This document shows, one piece after another, positions 20,654-30,196 of a stretch of 64,000 nucleotides of DNA (positions within the stretch are counted from its first letter, which is position 1; each line of letters opens with the position of its first letter). The position numbers and the translations under genes were made by a program. The stretch is from Ancylobacter sp. WKF20 (GTDB lineage Bacteria; Pseudomonadota; Alphaproteobacteria; Rhizobiales; Xanthobacteraceae), in NCBI RefSeq assembly GCF_029760895.1, contig NZ_CP121679.1, positions 682,001 to 746,000 on the forward strand, in the 5' to 3' direction. The notes beneath the pieces are model-generated. The model was not told the origin of the DNA, ran no database searches, and saw only the letters and a program-made list of their open reading frames with translations.

Positions 20654-22096
20654 TCAACCGCGAATGGCCTCGTAGCGGGCGAGCGCGCGCTCGCGGGCAG
20701 TGGCGTGATCGAGGATCGGGTGCGGGTAAGTGAGGCCGAGCGTCACCCCGGCGCGGCGCAGCACGTCGGGCTTGGCCGCCCAGGGCTTGTGGATCGCCTC
20801 GGCCGGCAGGCGCGCGAGTTCCGGGATGTAGCGACGGACATAAGCGCCGTCGGGATCGAACTTCTCGCCCTGGGTTATGGGGTTGAAGATGCGGAAATAG
20901 GGCGCTGCGTCCGCCCCTGATCCCGCGACCCATTGCCAGCTCGCCGGGTTGTTCGCGGGACAGGCGTCGACCAGTGTGTCCCAGAACCAGTCCTCGCCGC
21001 GCCGCCAGTCGACCAGCGCGTCCTTGATGAGGAAGGAGGCGACGATCATCCGCACGCGGTTGTGCATCCACCCGGTCTGCCAGAGTTGGCGCATGCCGGC
21101 ATCGACGATGGGGTAGCCGGTGCGGCCGCGCTGCCAGGCGCGCTCATGCGCCGCGTTGCTCGCCCAGCCGAAGCCGTCGAAACGCGGGTTGAAGTTCGCG
21201 CTGGCCAGCGTCGGGAACTGGTAGAGCAGGTGATAGGAGAACTCGCGCCAGTACAGCTCGGCGACGAACTTCGCGGCGTCCTTCGCCCCCGCCGTTCCCG
21301 CCGCCTCGGCATGGCGGGTCGCGGCGAGCACCTGATGCGGCGAGATGTTGCCGAAGCGCAGATAGGGCGAGAGGCGCGAGACATTCTCAAGGTCCGGCCG
21401 GTCCCGGTTCTCCGCATAGCCGGCGAGGCCCTCCTTGAGGAAGCGGGTGAGGGTGGCCCGCGCGCCGTCCTCCCCCGGCTGCCAGGTGGCGCGCAGCCCG
21501 CCGGCCCAATCCGGCGCGGAGGGCGTTAGATGCCAGTCGGCCAGCGCCTCGCTCGCCGGTGCCGGGGCGAAGCGCAGCGTGGAGGGCTCGGGTAGCGGCG
21601 CGCGCACCGGCTGCTGCTGCGCGGCGCGGGCGAAGGGCGTGTAGACCTTGAACGGCCCGCCGGACTGGTTCTTAACCGTCCAGGGTTCGTGCAGCAGCGT
21701 GCCGTTATGGCTTTTCACCGTGCGCCCGGCAGCCTTGAGCGCCTCTTTCAGCGCCGCGTCCTGCGCGATCTGCGGCGCGTCATAGCGCCGGTTCCAGTGG
21801 ATGGATTCGGCATCCACCGCCTCGGCCAGCGCCGGAATGATCGCGGCCGGGTCGCCCCGCCTCAGCACCAGCGTGCCGCCGCGCGCCGCCACCGCCCGTG
21901 AGAGATCCGCCAGCGCCCGCCCGAGCCACCAGCGCGCCGCGCCGCCGAGCGGGCGGGTCTGCCGCCCCTCATCCAGCACATAGGCGAGCACGACCGGCCG
22001 GCCGCCCTCGACTGCACCCGTGAGCGCGGGATTGTCGGCGAGGCGGAGATCGTCGCGCAGCCAGACGAGGGCGGGGCGGGGGTCAGAAGCGGGCAT
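20654..22096 (-). CDS. phrB: Deoxyribodipyrimidine photolyase (cryptochrome/photolyase family)
   Basis: 480 residues. The N-terminal alpha/beta antenna-binding domain (PALVWLRDDLRLADNPAL) is followed by the helical FAD domain. Class I photolyase signatures are clear: FVAELYWREFSYHLLYQFP, TGYPIVDAGMRQLWQTGWMH, NRVRMIVASFLIKD and ACPANNPASWQWVAGSG. It uses blue light and reduced FAD to split cyclobutane pyrimidine dimers. The start is the ATG at 22096; a GTG at 22102 adds two residues. It diverges from the dehydrogenase gene downstream on the other strand. Confidence 0.94.
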   Translation of the reverse strand: MPASDPRPALVWLRDDLRLADNPALTGAVEGGRPVVLAYVLDEGRQTRPLGGAARWWLGRALADLSRAVAARGGTLVLRRGDPAAIIPALAEAVDAESIHWNRRYDAPQIAQDAALKEALKAAGRTVKSHNGTLLHEPWTVKNQSGGPFKVYTPFARAAQQQPVRAPLPEPSTLRFAPAPASEALADWHLTPSAPDWAGGLRATWQPGEDGARATLTRFLKEGLAGYAENRDRPDLENVSRLSPYLRFGNISPHQVLAATRHAEAAGTAGAKDAAKFVAELYWREFSYHLLYQFPTLASANFNPRFDGFGWASNAAHERAWQRGRTGYPIVDAGMRQLWQTGWMHNRVRMIVASFLIKDALVDWRRGEDWFWDTLVDACPANNPASWQWVAGSGADAAPYFRIFNPITQGEKFDPDGAYVRRYIPELARLPAEAIHKPWAAKPDVLRRAGVTLGLTYPHPILDHATARERALARYEAIRG

Positions 22097-22262
22097 GAGC
22101 ACGGCCAGACGGGAACGGAAGGGGTGCGCAGTCTACGTCGAATTCGCCCGCCCGGATCGGCCACGCCGTGCCTTTCCGTCAGCGTCCGCTTGCCGGGGCT
22201 GGGAAACCGTCCGTACCATGATGGTCATCATCAAAGCGGCAACTGCCGCGGGAGACGTCCTT

Positions 22263-23057
22263 ATGAGTGCAGCATCACCGGGCACCGCCCTCGTCACCGG
22301 CGCGTCCAGCGGCATCGGCAAGGTCTATGCGGATCGGCTGGCCAAGCGCGGCTACGACCTGATCCTCGTCGCGCGCAATCGCGAGCGGCTGGAAGCGCTG
22401 GCGGGCGAGCTGAGAGCGTCCACCGGCCGCAAGGTCGAGGTGCTCGCCGCCGATCTCGCCGAGCCGAGGGATGCCGCCCGCGTCGCCGCGCGCATCGTCG
22501 AGGAGGAGGGGCTCACCCTCGTCGTCAACAATGCCGGCTCCGGCACGGAGGGCCCGGTGGTGGGCGCCGACCCGGCGAAGATCGACGCCATGGTGCAGCT
22601 CAATGTCGTCGCGCTGACCCGGCTCGCGGTGGCGGCGGTCGATACCTTCTCCCGGCGCGGGCGCGGCACGCTCATCAACATCGCCTCGGTGGTGGCGATC
22701 GTGCCGGAGTTCTTCCCCGGCGCCTATGCCGCGACCAAGGCCTATGTGCTCGCCTTCACCCAGTCGCTGCAGACCGAGCTGCAGGGCAGCCCGGTGCGGG
22801 TGCAGGCGGTGCTGCCGGGGGCGACGCGCACCGAGTTCTTCGAGCGCGCGGGCCTCGACGCCAACGTGTTCCCGGAAGAGGCGGTGATGAGCGCCGACAA
22901 TCTGGTCGATGCGGCGCTGAAGGGGCTGGATCTGGGCGAGGCCATCACCATTCCGCCGCTGCCCGACTTCGCCGGCTTCGAGGCGGTGACGGCGGCGCGC
23001 CTCGCGCTGCAACCCGGCCTGTCGCTGCGCGATCCCGCGCCGCGCTACCGGGGCTGA
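22263..23057 (+). CDS. Short-chain dehydrogenase/reductase (SDR family)
   Basis: 264-residue classical SDR. The NADP(H)-binding TGASSGIG is at 12-19 and NNAG at 89-92. The catalytic Ser142 (INIASVV), Tyr155 and Lys159 (YAATK) are all in place. Basic residues after the second strand (ARNRERL) suggest NADPH preference. The substrate is unknown. The frame extends upstream, but ATG 22263 gives the usual short N-terminus before the Rossmann fold. It converges on tamB with a 4 bp gap and is divergent from the photolyase. Confidence 0.9.
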   Translation: MSAASPGTALVTGASSGIGKVYADRLAKRGYDLILVARNRERLEALAGELRASTGRKVEVLAADLAEPRDAARVAARIVEEEGLTLVVNNAGSGTEGPVVGADPAKIDAMVQLNVVALTRLAVAAVDTFSRRGRGTLINIASVVAIVPEFFPGAYAATKAYVLAFTQSLQTELQGSPVRVQAVLPGATRTEFFERAGLDANVFPEEAVMSADNLVDAALKGLDLGEAITIPPLPDFAGFEAVTAARLALQPGLSLRDPAPRYRG

Positions 23058-23061
23058 CGCC

Positions 23062-26000
23062 TCAATAGTCCCACTGGGCGCCGATGCCGACCTCGGCCGA
23101 GCCGTCGGCGCCCGTGGCGCCCTGCAGGCGGATGTTGCGGGTCACGTCGATATCGACGGTGACCTTGCTCGATCCCGAGGTCGTGCCCTGGCGCACGCCG
23201 AGATAGATATTGTCGTTGAGCCGGCGGCCAATGCCGATCTGCCCGCCGGTGCCGGCCTCGTTGGTGCCGACGTCGAGACTGTCCACCCCGAGCGAGCGGC
23301 GCAGATTCTCCAGCGCGCCGGAGCCGCCGGAAAGCTGGGCGATGGCCTGGGCGACCTGCACCGCCTGCCCGGCATTGAGGTTGCCCGCCGAGCGGCCGAA
23401 CATCAGCCGCGCCACGATCTCGTCCTGCGGCAAGGTGGGGGTGGAGCTGAAGCTCACCTCCGGGCGCGAGGCCGGGCCGGAAATGGTGATGCGCGCCGTC
23501 ACGTCATTGCCGGTGGTCTCGGCCACGAAGTCGAGCTCCGGGTCGGTGGTGCCGGTGAAGGTAATCCGCCCGCGCGTGAAGGTGAGGCGCCGCCCGGCGA
23601 AATCAAAGGTGCCGCGTCGGAGGTCAAAGCCGCCGAGCGCGATGGGCGCGCGGGTGGTGCCGGTGAGCCGCAATTCGCCGCCGAGCTGCGCGTCCATGCC
23701 GAGGCCGCGCACGAACACGGTGTTGTTCGGCGCCGCCAGCACGAGATCGAGGCTAACGCCATCATTGCGGCTGGCGGCGGTGGGGCGGGCCTGCGCCTGC
23801 TGACGCTTGGCGGTGAACGCCTTGCTGGCATTGACGTGGCGCACATCAATCGCCCGCACGCCGCCGCCGAAACGGTCGGGAATGGAGATGTCGAGTGCCC
23901 GCAGGGTGATGCGGCCGGTAAGGCGCGGCCCGTTGAGGAACGCGCCCTCGACACCCAGCCGCCCCTCGGCGACGAGGCGCATCAGATCGCTGTTCACCAA
24001 AGCGGCATTGACGAGATCAAGGTCGATCCGGCCGGGAAAGCCCGCCGCCGGGTCCAGCGCGATCGTGCCGCGCCCGGTCACCGAGCCGCCATTGGTGGTG
24101 CGGGCGGTGAGCGAGGTGATGGTTATGGAACGGTCCGTACCCGTCAGCACGGCCTGGATCTGGTCGAGCGCGATGCCGTTCACATTGTCGTCGAAGCGCC
24201 CGCCGCTGATGCGCACCGTGCCGCCCGCGCTCGGTGCCGCCGCCGTGCCGCGAATGGTGGCATCCACATTGGCCGTGCCGAGAATGCGCGCGCCGGTGGT
24301 GGCGAGCACCGGGTTGACGATGGCGAGGTTGACCACGCCGCGTACCGCGAGATCGAGCTGGCCCGCGCCCACCGACACCGAGCCGGTGATGGTGAGCCCC
24401 TGAAGATTGGCGCCGTTCACCGTGGCGCGCAGGCTCGCCCGGCGGTCGGCCAGCGTGCCGGAGGCGGTAATGTCGAACGGGCCGGCGCCGGAGCGGGCGA
24501 TGTCGGGGGTCGAGAGGCGGGCGATGCGCAGCTCATAGGTGCCGGTCGGCGCCGCCGGGGTGCCGGTGATGCGGGCATTGCCGGCGAGCGTGCCGGAAAG
24601 GTCGAGCCCGGGCGCGGCGAGTTCCGCCAACGCCAGCGGCAGAGCGCGGGCATCCACAGTGAGGTTCAGCGTCTCGCCCACCGTGCCGGCCACGGTGAGA
24701 CTGCCGCCGGAAGCGTTCAGCACCACGCGCTCCGTCCGCACCGTGCCGTTCTCAAGCACGAAGGTCGCGGGCGCGGCGGTGGTGAGGGTGAGCGCGCCGC
24801 GCGTGGCGGCGAGGCGGTCGAGCCGGATCTGCGCGCCGCCCGCCTGCGGGGTGAGCCGGCCGGCGGTGCGGATGGTGAAGCCCTGCGCCACCGCGTCCAC
24901 CGTCATGTCGGTGCCGGCGGCGTTGCCGGTGGCCCGGACATTGGCGCTTTCCACCGTCGTGCCGCCGAGATCGAGGCCGCGCAGATCGGCGGTGCCGTTG
25001 ATGAGGGGCACGCCGAGTGGATCGGTCACCGTTGCGTCGATCCGCGCGCTGGTGAGGCTGCGGCCGGCAAAGGCGATATTGGCGGCGTCGCCGGTGGCCG
25101 CGACGCGTTGCTGGCCGTTGACCACATCCAGCGTCACATCGGCGTTGAGCCGGCCGGTGATTTCGGTGAGCGCTAGCACGGAGATATCCGCGAGATTGCC
25201 GGCGGCGATGGCGAGGCGCCCGGTCGCCTTGGTATCCGCGCTGATGGTGAGATCGCCGCGCGCGGTGACCGAGCCGATGGCAAGGTCGAGGCCGGTGAGG
25301 CGATGGCTGCCATCCGCGCCGCTGGCGAGCGCGCCAGTGCCGCGCGCCGGCTTGCCGGCCACCTCGCCCGCGAGGGTGAAGGAGCCGGAGGGCGCGTTTG
25401 TGATGTCGCTGGCGGTGACATCAAGGGCGATGTCGCGGAGCGGGCGGTCCATCGCCGTACCCTGCGGGATGCGCAGTGTGGCGGTGACGCCGAGTTTGTC
25501 CAGCGTGCCGGAGAAAGCCGCGTCCGCCTGCGCGGCGCCGGAGACGCGCGGGTCGAGCCGGGCGAGATCGTCCAGCGCGACTTTCGCGGTGAGGTTGGCG
25601 AGGTCGGTCGCGATACGCCCGTCCACCGTGACGGCGAGCCCGTCTGTAGTGAGCTTGAGATCGCGCACGGCCAGCGCATTGGCGCCATCACGCGCCACCG
25701 CGCCGGTAAAGCGGGTCTGCTGGCCGAGCAGTCGGTCGATCTGGGCGATGCCGGTGACGAGGCCGGTGGCGGCGCCGTTGAGATCGAGCGAGAGGCGGGC
25801 GAAATCGGCGCTGCCGGCGACGCGGGCCTTGAACTGCGCCTGACCGCCGATCGGGCGCCCGGCGAGCGGGCCGAAGGCGGTGAGATCGAGCCGCTGCACA
25901 TCGAGATCGCCGTCGATCGACTGGCGGGTGGCGGTGCCGGCGAAATGGGCGGTCAGTGCGGTGAGGCGGGCGGTGAGTTCGGTGAGGGTAGCGGGGCCGT

Positions 26001-27321
26001 CCGCGGGGAGCGTGCCGCTGGCACTGAAGGTGCCGGCCGTGCCGAGCGCGCCGGCGACCTCCGGGTCGGCTGCGGTGAGCCCCTGCGCGTCGCCCTCGAT
26101 GATGATCGCCATCGCCCCGCCGCCATTGGGCACGGTGCGCAGCGTCGCGTGCAGGTCGCTCGCGCCATAGCCGGCTCCGCTGATGCCCTGCGCGGTGAGG
26201 CGCGCGTCGAGCGAGGGGCGGGCGAGGTCGCCCTTGGCGGTGCCGGCGAGAGCGAGGCTGGTCCAGCCGAGGCCGGGGGTGAGGGCACTGAACCGGGAGG
26301 CGGCGCCCGCCGTGGCGTCGAAGGTGAGGTCGGCGGTGCGGTCCGGGGCGATAGTGCCATGGACCAGCGCACCGAGGCCGGCGGCGCGCAGCGTGGTCGG
26401 CTCCAGCGTGATGCGGCGCTCCGCGTCGATCAAGGCGGCGCCGGCGAGTTCCGTGCGGCCTTCCGCGAGCGGGGCGAGGTCGGGCGGGAGGAGGCGCGCC
26501 ATGTCCGCGTCGATGGCGAAGGTGAGCCGGTGGCCGTCAGGCACGGCGCGGATGCCGGCGGCGCCGGTGGCCTGCGCCAGCGTGCCGACGGTAACGCCGA
26601 GCTGGCCGTCCCAGGCGTCGAGCGGGCCGGTGCCCTTCAGCGTCGCGGTGATCTCCGGCAGGCCCTCAAGGCCGGCGGCCCGCGCCATCAGCCCGCCGGC
26701 AGGTTCCCGGGCGGCGATGTCGAGATCAAGCGTGTCGCTTTCCGGCGCATAGCTGGCGCGGCCGGTGAGGCTGCCTTCCGCGTCCAGCCGCTGCAGGGCG
26801 AAGTCGAGCGAGAGGCCGCGCGCCAGCGAGGCGATGTCGGCCGAGCCGGTGAGCGAGAGCCGCGCGGCATGGTCGAGCACCGGCTCGGCGAGCACGATGT
26901 CGGGGAAGCTCAGCTCCCCGATGCGGATCGGCACGGCCAGCGAGGGCGGCTCGCCCGGCGGCGGCGGCTCATTGGGCGGAAGGGGCCGGCGCAGCACCTC
27001 GACACGGGTGGCGGTGAGCCGGGTGATGTCCACCGTGCGCTCAAACAGCGCCAGCGGGCGCCAGGCCAGATGCAGACCGTCCACCTGCGCCACCTCACCC
27101 TCGCGGTCGGCCACGCGCACGCTGCCGGCGCGCATGTCGAACGGCACGAGCCCGGTGAGGTCGCTGATCTCCACCTGAAGGTCGGGCGAGGAGGCGAGGG
27201 AGGAAACAGTGCGCGCCAGCAGCGCCTTGCCCGGCGGCGTCTGCACGGCGCCGAACAACAGCAGGGCCAGCAGCACGAGGCCGAGGACGAGGAACAGCAG
27301 GCTTTTCACGATGCGCATCAT
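23062..27321 (-). CDS. tamB: Translocation and assembly module protein TamB
   Basis: 1419-residue periplasm-spanning protein. A single N-terminal membrane anchor (about 4-26, LLFLVLGLVLLALLLFG) is followed by more than a thousand residues of repetitive beta-strand sequence, rich in Thr, Ala, Gly and Asp, with AsmA-like blocks. A C-terminal DUF490/TamB domain includes FARGRITFTGTTDPELDF-type strands and ends in VGIGAQWDY. Such proteins form a lipid-conducting groove between the membranes and work with TamA. The ATG at 27321 overlaps the tamA stop by one base. Confidence 0.93.
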   Translation of the reverse strand: MMRIVKSLLFLVLGLVLLALLLFGAVQTPPGKALLARTVSSLASSPDLQVEISDLTGLVPFDMRAGSVRVADREGEVAQVDGLHLAWRPLALFERTVDITRLTATRVEVLRRPLPPNEPPPPGEPPSLAVPIRIGELSFPDIVLAEPVLDHAARLSLTGSADIASLARGLSLDFALQRLDAEGSLTGRASYAPESDTLDLDIAAREPAGGLMARAAGLEGLPEITATLKGTGPLDAWDGQLGVTVGTLAQATGAAGIRAVPDGHRLTFAIDADMARLLPPDLAPLAEGRTELAGAALIDAERRITLEPTTLRAAGLGALVHGTIAPDRTADLTFDATAGAASRFSALTPGLGWTSLALAGTAKGDLARPSLDARLTAQGISGAGYGASDLHATLRTVPNGGGAMAIIIEGDAQGLTAADPEVAGALGTAGTFSASGTLPADGPATLTELTARLTALTAHFAGTATRQSIDGDLDVQRLDLTAFGPLAGRPIGGQAQFKARVAGSADFARLSLDLNGAATGLVTGIAQIDRLLGQQTRFTGAVARDGANALAVRDLKLTTDGLAVTVDGRIATDLANLTAKVALDDLARLDPRVSGAAQADAAFSGTLDKLGVTATLRIPQGTAMDRPLRDIALDVTASDITNAPSGSFTLAGEVAGKPARGTGALASGADGSHRLTGLDLAIGSVTARGDLTISADTKATGRLAIAAGNLADISVLALTEITGRLNADVTLDVVNGQQRVAATGDAANIAFAGRSLTSARIDATVTDPLGVPLINGTADLRGLDLGGTTVESANVRATGNAAGTDMTVDAVAQGFTIRTAGRLTPQAGGAQIRLDRLAATRGALTLTTAAPATFVLENGTVRTERVVLNASGGSLTVAGTVGETLNLTVDARALPLALAELAAPGLDLSGTLAGNARITGTPAAPTGTYELRIARLSTPDIARSGAGPFDITASGTLADRRASLRATVNGANLQGLTITGSVSVGAGQLDLAVRGVVNLAIVNPVLATTGARILGTANVDATIRGTAAAPSAGGTVRISGGRFDDNVNGIALDQIQAVLTGTDRSITITSLTARTTNGGSVTGRGTIALDPAAGFPGRIDLDLVNAALVNSDLMRLVAEGRLGVEGAFLNGPRLTGRITLRALDISIPDRFGGGVRAIDVRHVNASKAFTAKRQQAQARPTAASRNDGVSLDLVLAAPNNTVFVRGLGMDAQLGGELRLTGTTRAPIALGGFDLRRGTFDFAGRRLTFTRGRITFTGTTDPELDFVAETTGNDVTARITISGPASRPEVSFSSTPTLPQDEIVARLMFGRSAGNLNAGQAVQVAQAIAQLSGGSGALENLRRSLGVDSLDVGTNEAGTGGQIGIGRRLNDNIYLGVRQGTTSGSSKVTVDIDVTRNIRLQGATGADGSAEVGIGAQWDY

Positions 27322-29420
27322 CAGAACGCCTGCCCCAGACTGACATAGAGGCCGAAATCCCCGTCATCCGGCCCCGGATTGAGCGGGAAGGCGAGGTCGA
27401 GGCGCAGCGGACCGATGGCGGTGTAGTAGCGAAGCCCGACGCCGGCCGAGTATTTCAGCCCGTCGAAATCCGGCCATTCGCTTAAGTAGGCCGAACCCAT
27501 GTCGAAGAAGGGCACGATGCCGATCGTGTCGGTGACGCGGATGCGTCCTTCGAGCGAGGCCTCGAAGAAGGACCGGCCGCCGATGATGATGCCGTCATCA
27601 TTGCGCGGGCTGGCGGACTGGTAGTCATAGCCGCGCAGCGAACCACCGCCGCCGACATAGAAGCGGCGCTGCGGCGGGATGTCGTAGAGGCCGGCGCCGA
27701 ACACGCTGCCGGCGGCGACACGGCCGGCGAGGATGAAGCGCTTGTCCTCATCGAAGGCGTGATAGGCCGAGAGCGCGCCCTTGACCATGACCGGCCCGGC
27801 GCCGGCATCGCCCAGATAGGCGAAGGGCTCCAGCGTGCCGGCGAAGCGGATGCCGCGCGAGGGATCGAGCTCATTGTCGCGCGTGTCATAGGTGAGATCG
27901 AAGGGCACGCCGACAATGCTGTAATCGCCGGTGCCGGTGGTGTCCTCCACCTGCGACTGTTCAAGGTCGATGCCGATCTGCAGCGACAGGTCGTCACTGT
28001 AACGGTGGCGCACGCCGGCAACGAGGGTGACGGCCTCGCGCACATAAGCGTTGGTCACCTCGCGCAGCACGGCAGCCTGCGCCACCAGGTCGTCCTGCGC
28101 GGTGTAGATGCCGGGCTTCATGAACGAGGCCGAGACCTTGTAGCCGAAGGGGTCGGCATCCGGCACCGCTTCGGACTTCTCGCCGAACCAGGAGGCCTGC
28201 GCGTCGAGCCGCAGCGTCTCGCCGCCGCCGAACAAATTGCGATGGCCCCAGAAGGCGTTGACCGCCGCGCCCTCTGTCGAGGAATAGGTGCCGCTGAAGC
28301 CGACATAGCGCGGCTTGCGCGCCTCGACGATCAGGGTGATCGGCAGGCTGCCATCGGCGTCGAGTTTGCTCGCTTCCTCGATGCGCACGCTGGCGATGGC
28401 TTCATAGGTCAGCAGCCGCCGGCGCAGGCGGTTCAGCGTCTCCGGCGAATAGGGCGTGCCCGGCGCGATCTCGATCCGCTCCTCGATGAAGCCGGGAGGT
28501 AGGAAATCGGCGCCTGAGACGGTGAAGCGGCCGAAGGTGGCGACCGGACCAGGCTCGACATAGATCGACACGTCGAGCGTCGAGGTCTTGTGGTCGGCCA
28601 CCACATCCTTGCTGGCGACACGGGCGAAGGGGTGGCCGAGCCCGCGATAATGATCGTCCAACGCGCCCTCGGCCCGCACGATGTTGCTGGCGAGCGCCGG
28701 CTGGCCCGGTTCCAGCCGCAGGCGGCGCAGGGTCGGGGCGTCGGCGAGCGGGCGGCGGGTGCGCGCGTCGAGGATCTGCACCGTGCCGAAGGTGAAAAGC
28801 GGGCCGGGCTCGACCTCCACCCGCACCGGCACCGGGCCTTGCTTGCGGGCGGCCTCGACGATCTCGAAGATGTTGGCCGCCTCGGGCGCCGCGCCGGCGA
28901 TGCGGATGCGGATCAGCCCGGCATAATAACCTTCGCCATAGAGCGCGGTGGTGATGTTGTTGCGATCGGCCAGCGCCCGGCGCACGAGGCCGGCGGCGCC
29001 GGAGGGCGGGCGGTGCGACAGGCTTTCCAGCGAGGAGGCGCCCTCCACCGCATTGCGCAGGGAACGGTCGGCGTCCTTTATGTCGATCTCGACCGTGTAG
29101 GGCGTCGCGTCCGGCGCCGGCGGGCCGTCATCGGCCATGCGGTTCGGGCTGAACAGGTTGAGGAGCGAGTTGAACAGGCCGGGGCGCGGCGCGTTCTCGC
29201 TCGCCGCCGGCGCGGGCTCCGCATTGGACGGGGCCGATTGCGCGTGGGCGATGCCCGGCGCCAAAAGGGTGAAAGCGAGCGCGACGACGAGAACAGCCTG
29301 ACGGGCGCGCAGGGCGCGGTCCGGTCGGCTCAGCTCTCTCGTTACGCAACACGCCAATTGTCCACACCCGAGTAGCGGTCCGGGGACCGGTGAACCGAGC
29401 GAGGAAGCCGCCCGGGTCAC
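27321..29420 (-). CDS. tamA: Translocation and assembly module outer-membrane protein TamA
   Basis: About 699 residues, Omp85 superfamily. A signal sequence ends near AHAQ; the stretch after it is Ala/Pro-rich. Next come POTRA domains (about 100-370, e.g. VRVEVEPGPLFTFGTVQI and EPGPVATFGRFTVSG). The C-terminal 16-strand barrel carries the lid-lock type segment GGGGSLRGYDYQS near residue 595. The GTG start at 29420 is uncertain: it leaves about 35 residues before the hydrophobic core of the signal peptide, and no ATG lies closer. It forms a translationally coupled pair with tamB. Confidence 0.9.
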   Translation of the reverse strand: MTRAASSLGSPVPGPLLGCGQLACCVTRELSRPDRALRARQAVLVVALAFTLLAPGIAHAQSAPSNAEPAPAASENAPRPGLFNSLLNLFSPNRMADDGPPAPDATPYTVEIDIKDADRSLRNAVEGASSLESLSHRPPSGAAGLVRRALADRNNITTALYGEGYYAGLIRIRIAGAAPEAANIFEIVEAARKQGPVPVRVEVEPGPLFTFGTVQILDARTRRPLADAPTLRRLRLEPGQPALASNIVRAEGALDDHYRGLGHPFARVASKDVVADHKTSTLDVSIYVEPGPVATFGRFTVSGADFLPPGFIEERIEIAPGTPYSPETLNRLRRRLLTYEAIASVRIEEASKLDADGSLPITLIVEARKPRYVGFSGTYSSTEGAAVNAFWGHRNLFGGGETLRLDAQASWFGEKSEAVPDADPFGYKVSASFMKPGIYTAQDDLVAQAAVLREVTNAYVREAVTLVAGVRHRYSDDLSLQIGIDLEQSQVEDTTGTGDYSIVGVPFDLTYDTRDNELDPSRGIRFAGTLEPFAYLGDAGAGPVMVKGALSAYHAFDEDKRFILAGRVAAGSVFGAGLYDIPPQRRFYVGGGGSLRGYDYQSASPRNDDGIIIGGRSFFEASLEGRIRVTDTIGIVPFFDMGSAYLSEWPDFDGLKYSAGVGLRYYTAIGPLRLDLAFPLNPGPDDGDFGLYVSLGQAF

Positions 29421-29575
29421 TTTGCCGCGAAGATACAGTCACGGCTATGAATTTTGGCTTGCCGTACGGAAAGCGCCTGTCCTGATTGCCTTGGCCGGTT
29501 CCCGGCGTCAACCACAGGACGGTGATGTGGTAGCGATTGGCGGAAATGTGGAGCAATAAAAGCTGCACACAAGGC

Positions 29576-29606
29576 AAAGGCGCGGGCCCGCCAGGGGCGC
29601 CGCGCC
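29576..29606 (-). terminator. Possible terminator of the small secreted-protein gene
   Basis: On the minus strand, a GGCGCGG/CCGCGCC stem with a long GC-rich loop is followed by CTTTG, about 30 bp past the stop codon of the gene ending at 29638. The loop is large and the U-tract short. Confidence 0.4.
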
Positions 29607-29637
29607 TGTCCTCCGTCGGAAGGCCCGAAGGCCCTCG

Positions 29638-29976
29638 TCAGTTGCCGGTGCCGCGCTGATCCATCTCGATCTGCTTGGCGATGTAGGGCTCGACGCCCGG
29701 ATTGCGCTGATAGGTGGTCAGGCCATCGCCGTAGCGCGAGTCCACATAGGAACCGGCCATGCCGCGATCGGGATCCACGAAGGCGGAGTTGCGGCCTTCG
29801 ACCACGCCGGTGCGGGCGTCATAGCCCGGCGCATAGTTGGTGCGCGGAGCGGTCTGGTAGGTGCCGGTGGCGGTCTCCTGCCAGGTGGTGTTGCTGTAGC
29901 TCTGCTGGTTCGCATAGGCGGCACCCGCGAAGCCGAGGCTCGCGACGGCGGCGGTGGCGATGATGATCTTCTTCAT
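29638..29976 (-). CDS. Small secreted protein of unknown function
   Basis: 112 residues. A Sec signal peptide (MKKIIIATAAVASLGFAGAA, cleavage expected after AYA at residue 22) precedes a polar mature part of about 90 residues rich in Tyr, Thr, Asn and Gly, with no cysteine. Segments such as YQTAPRTNYAPGYDARTG and NSAFVDPDRGMAGSYVDSRYG look like a short periplasmic or surface protein. I do not recognise a family. The frame runs further upstream, but the signal peptide start at 29976, preceded by GGAGACGTGAC, is clearly preferred. Confidence 0.75.
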   Translation of the reverse strand: MKKIIIATAAVASLGFAGAAYANQQSYSNTTWQETATGTYQTAPRTNYAPGYDARTGVVEGRNSAFVDPDRGMAGSYVDSRYGDGLTTYQRNPGVEPYIAKQIEMDQRGTGN

Positions 29977-30196
29977 GTCACGTCTCCGTTCTGGTTGTCT
30001 CGCCCGCCGCAGCTCGGTGCCGTCAGCGGACGTTCGGGGGGAAAAGTCATTGCGGCGCGACTTGTTCCCCGGTCGCGATGACGTGAACGGATTGCGTGAA
30101 TGCAATAAACTAGGCGTGAAACCTCTTGAATTGACGCCGTGTCGGGCCAAAAGGCGGGCGCCCGTCGGTTGGGAGACGTTGGTAGAGGGGGCTCGT

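Noticed and set aside
25303..27348. Long open frame antisense to tamB
   Set aside because: Low-complexity Gly/Ala/Arg/Glu-rich translation, fully inside a well-supported gene on the other strand.
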